5,598 nucleotides of DNA from Gudongella sp964607545 (GTDB lineage Bacteria; Bacillota; Clostridia; Tissierellales; Tissierellaceae), in contig CAZSLV010000109.1 of NCBI GenBank assembly GCA_964607545.1, positions 1 through 5,598 of the forward strand, written 5' to 3'. This document shows, in pieces, positions 3,914 through 5,598 of this stretch. The notes beneath the pieces were generated by a model. It saw only the letters and a list, made by a program, of their open reading frames with translations. It ran no database searches and was not told the DNA's origin. A program made the position numbers and the translations under genes. The first letter of the stretch is position 1. Each line of letters opens with the position of its first letter.

Positions 3914-5578
3914 TTATTTTACTTCTAAAATAGCTCCCCTGTTAGCTGATGAAACTTGGGATGCATACCTTGCCAAGTAGCCTGTTGTGATTTTAGGCTG
4001 TCTTGGTTTCCAATTTGTCCTTCTTTTTTCTAGTTCTTCATCTGCAATAACAAAGTCTATTTTATTTGCCGTAATATCTATTTTAATTATATCCCCTTCC
4101 TCTACTAGGGCAATGTTTCCTCCCACTGCAGCTTCTGGTGAAACATGACCTATAGCAGCTCCTCTTGTAGCACCAGAGAACCTACCATCTGTTATAAGGG
4201 CAACTGAATTTCCAAGGCCCATGCCCACTATGGCGGATGTTGGATTTAGCATTTCTCTCATACCTGGACCACCTTTTGGTCCTTCATATCTTATTACTAC
4301 AACATCACCTGCTTTTATCTTACCAGAGTTTATTGCATCTATTGCTTCTTCTTCACTATCAAATACCCTAGCTGGTCCCTCGTGTACAAGCATTTCAGGT
4401 GAAACTGCTGAACGCTTAACCACACATGAATCTGGTGCTAGGTTTCCTGTTAATACTGCTATACCACCAGTTTCGCTATAGGGATTTTCTATTGGTCTTA
4501 TTATCTCTGGGTTTTTATTAATGCACCCTTTAATATTTTCTCCAACACTTTGGCCAGTAACAGTTATTCCATCTGTTTTAAGTAGACCTTTTTTGTCTAA
4601 CTCATTCATAACTGCATATACTCCCCCAGCTTCATCTAAATCTTCCATATAAGCATTTCCTGCTGGTGCTAGGTGACATAGGTTAGGTGTTTTAGCGCTA
4701 ATATCATTTGCTATTTCTAAATTCAATTCTATTCCAGCTTCATGGGCAATTGCTGGTAGGTGGAGCATACTATTTGTACTACAACCTAATGCCATATCTA
4801 CTACTAAGGCATTCATAAAGGCATCTTGTGTCATTATATCCCTTGGTTTTATATCTTTTTCTAATAATTCCATTATTTTCATGCCAGCGTGTTTTGCAAG
4901 TTTGATTCTTTCTGAATAAACCGCTGGGATTGAACCATTTCCCTTTAAGCCCATTCCAATTGCCTCAGTTAAACAATTCATGCTATTTGCTGTAAACATA
5001 CCAGAACAAGACCCACAAGTTGGGCATACCTTATTTTCATATTCTTCCAGGTCTTCTAAAGTCATCTTACCTGCATTGTATCCCCCAACAGCTTCAAATA
5101 TGTCTGATAAACTTGTCTTTTTATCCTTTATTCTACCTGCAAGCATTGGCCCACCAGATACAAATATAGTAGGAATATTTAACCTAGCCGCAGCCATAAG
5201 TAAGCCGGGTACATTTTTATCACAATTTGGTACCATAACAAGGGCGTCAAAAGAATGAGCCATTGCAACGGCTTCTGTTGAATCAGCAACCAATTCTCTT
5301 GTAACTAGGGAATACTTCATTCCTTGGTGACCCATGGCAATCCCATCGCATACAGCAATTGCTGGAAACACAAGGGGTGTTCCTCCTGCCATGGCAACTC
5401 CCATTTTTACTGCATCTACAATTTTATCTAAGTTCATATGACCTGGGACTATATCGTTTTGTGAGCTGACTATTCCTATTATGGGTCTATCCATTTCCTC
5501 CTTGGTTAAACCAAGGGCATTAAACAATGAACGGTGTGGTGCTTGTTGAATTCCTTTTGTAACTGAATCACTTCTCAT
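3914..5578 (-). CDS. ilvD: Dihydroxy-acid dehydratase IlvD
   Basis: IlvD dehydrates 2,3-dihydroxy-isovalerate and 2,3-dihydroxy-3-methylvalerate to the 2-keto acids that become valine, leucine and isoleucine. It is a cytoplasmic iron-sulfur enzyme. The product is complete at 554 residues, the usual length. The signature NCDKNVPG is at 118-125, containing the likely cluster ligand C119 and K121, the Mg-site lysine that is carbamylated in relatives. The second signature CPTCGSCSGMFTANSMNCL is at 185-203, with C191 as the expected ligand. The C-terminal DGRFSGATRG (464-473) carries the catalytic serine, S468. In the N-terminal region the sequence reads NDIVPGH, as in oxygen-sensitive [4Fe-4S] E. 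coli IlvD, rather than the TCN of plant-type [2Fe-2S] enzymes. The ATG at 5578 has GGAGG 6 nt upstream. The gene ends in its own terminator; upstream control lies outside the window. Confidence 0.97.
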   Translation of the reverse strand: MRSDSVTKGIQQAPHRSLFNALGLTKEEMDRPIIGIVSSQNDIVPGHMNLDKIVDAVKMGVAMAGGTPLVFPAIAVCDGIAMGHQGMKYSLVTRELVADSTEAVAMAHSFDALVMVPNCDKNVPGLLMAAARLNIPTIFVSGGPMLAGRIKDKKTSLSDIFEAVGGYNAGKMTLEDLEEYENKVCPTCGSCSGMFTANSMNCLTEAIGMGLKGNGSIPAVYSERIKLAKHAGMKIMELLEKDIKPRDIMTQDAFMNALVVDMALGCSTNSMLHLPAIAHEAGIELNLEIANDISAKTPNLCHLAPAGNAYMEDLDEAGGVYAVMNELDKKGLLKTDGITVTGQSVGENIKGCINKNPEIIRPIENPYSETGGIAVLTGNLAPDSCVVKRSAVSPEMLVHEGPARVFDSEEEAIDAINSGKIKAGDVVVIRYEGPKGGPGMREMLNPTSAIVGMGLGNSVALITDGRFSGATRGAAIGHVSPEAAVGGNIALVEEGDIIKIDITANKIDFVIADEELEKRRTNWKPRQPKITTGYLARYASQVSSANRGAILEVK

Positions 5579-5598
5579 AAAATCCCTCCTAATTTTCT

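Overview
The window looks like chromosomal DNA from a low-GC anaerobic Firmicute, most likely of the Clostridia/Tissierellia type. The basis is very AT-rich intergenic DNA, strong GGAGG ribosome binding sites, short hairpin terminators with U-tracts, TTG start codons, and a probable UGA-selenocysteine gene. The genus cannot be named from this stretch. Every credible gene lies on the minus strand, so transcription runs from high to low coordinates.

In transcription order: (1) ilvD, dihydroxy-acid dehydratase of branched-chain amino acid synthesis (5578-3914), closed by a strong terminator hairpin (3875-3900). (2) A monocistronic AIM24/TIGR00266-type gene (3683-2922) with its own promoter (3739-3767) and its own terminator (2884-2906). 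(3) A probable two-gene unit: a small membrane-anchored protein of unknown function (2799-2320, TTG start) and an FMN nitroreductase (2282-1530). (4) A 216-bp leader with several inverted repeats. (5) A two-gene unit: a CopZ-N-like zinc/[2Fe-2S] selenoprotein (1310-816) and a DUF4440/NTF2-like protein (793-428), followed by a probable terminator (322-349). (6) A 344-bp gene-free stretch carrying a good promoter (260-288). (7) The first 27 codons of hsdM, the type I restriction-modification methyltransferase subunit (83 to beyond position 1).

The most notable item is the gene at 1310-816. Conventional ORF calling recovers only a 78-residue C-terminal piece starting at ATG 1052. Reading upstream in the same frame gives 86 more well-behaved codons with a single in-frame UGA (1280-1278), immediately after a Cys codon. 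A perfect 7-bp hairpin with a GGGAC loop begins 14 nt after the UGA, the position and form of a bacterial SECIS. The full product has N-terminal Cys-Sec, a CPVC...CxxxxC zinc-type site and a CxC...C...CC [2Fe-2S] site. This matches the family I recall as 'Csac_0668 family 2Fe-2S cluster-binding (seleno)protein', related to the N-terminal half of Archaeoglobus CopZ. Its leader holds a CsoR-operator-like motif and a possible pseudoknotted RNA, which are competing explanations for the same bases.

The rest is a mix of metabolic and housekeeping genes. Functional links between the selenoprotein, the nitroreductase and the DUF4440 gene rest on position only.
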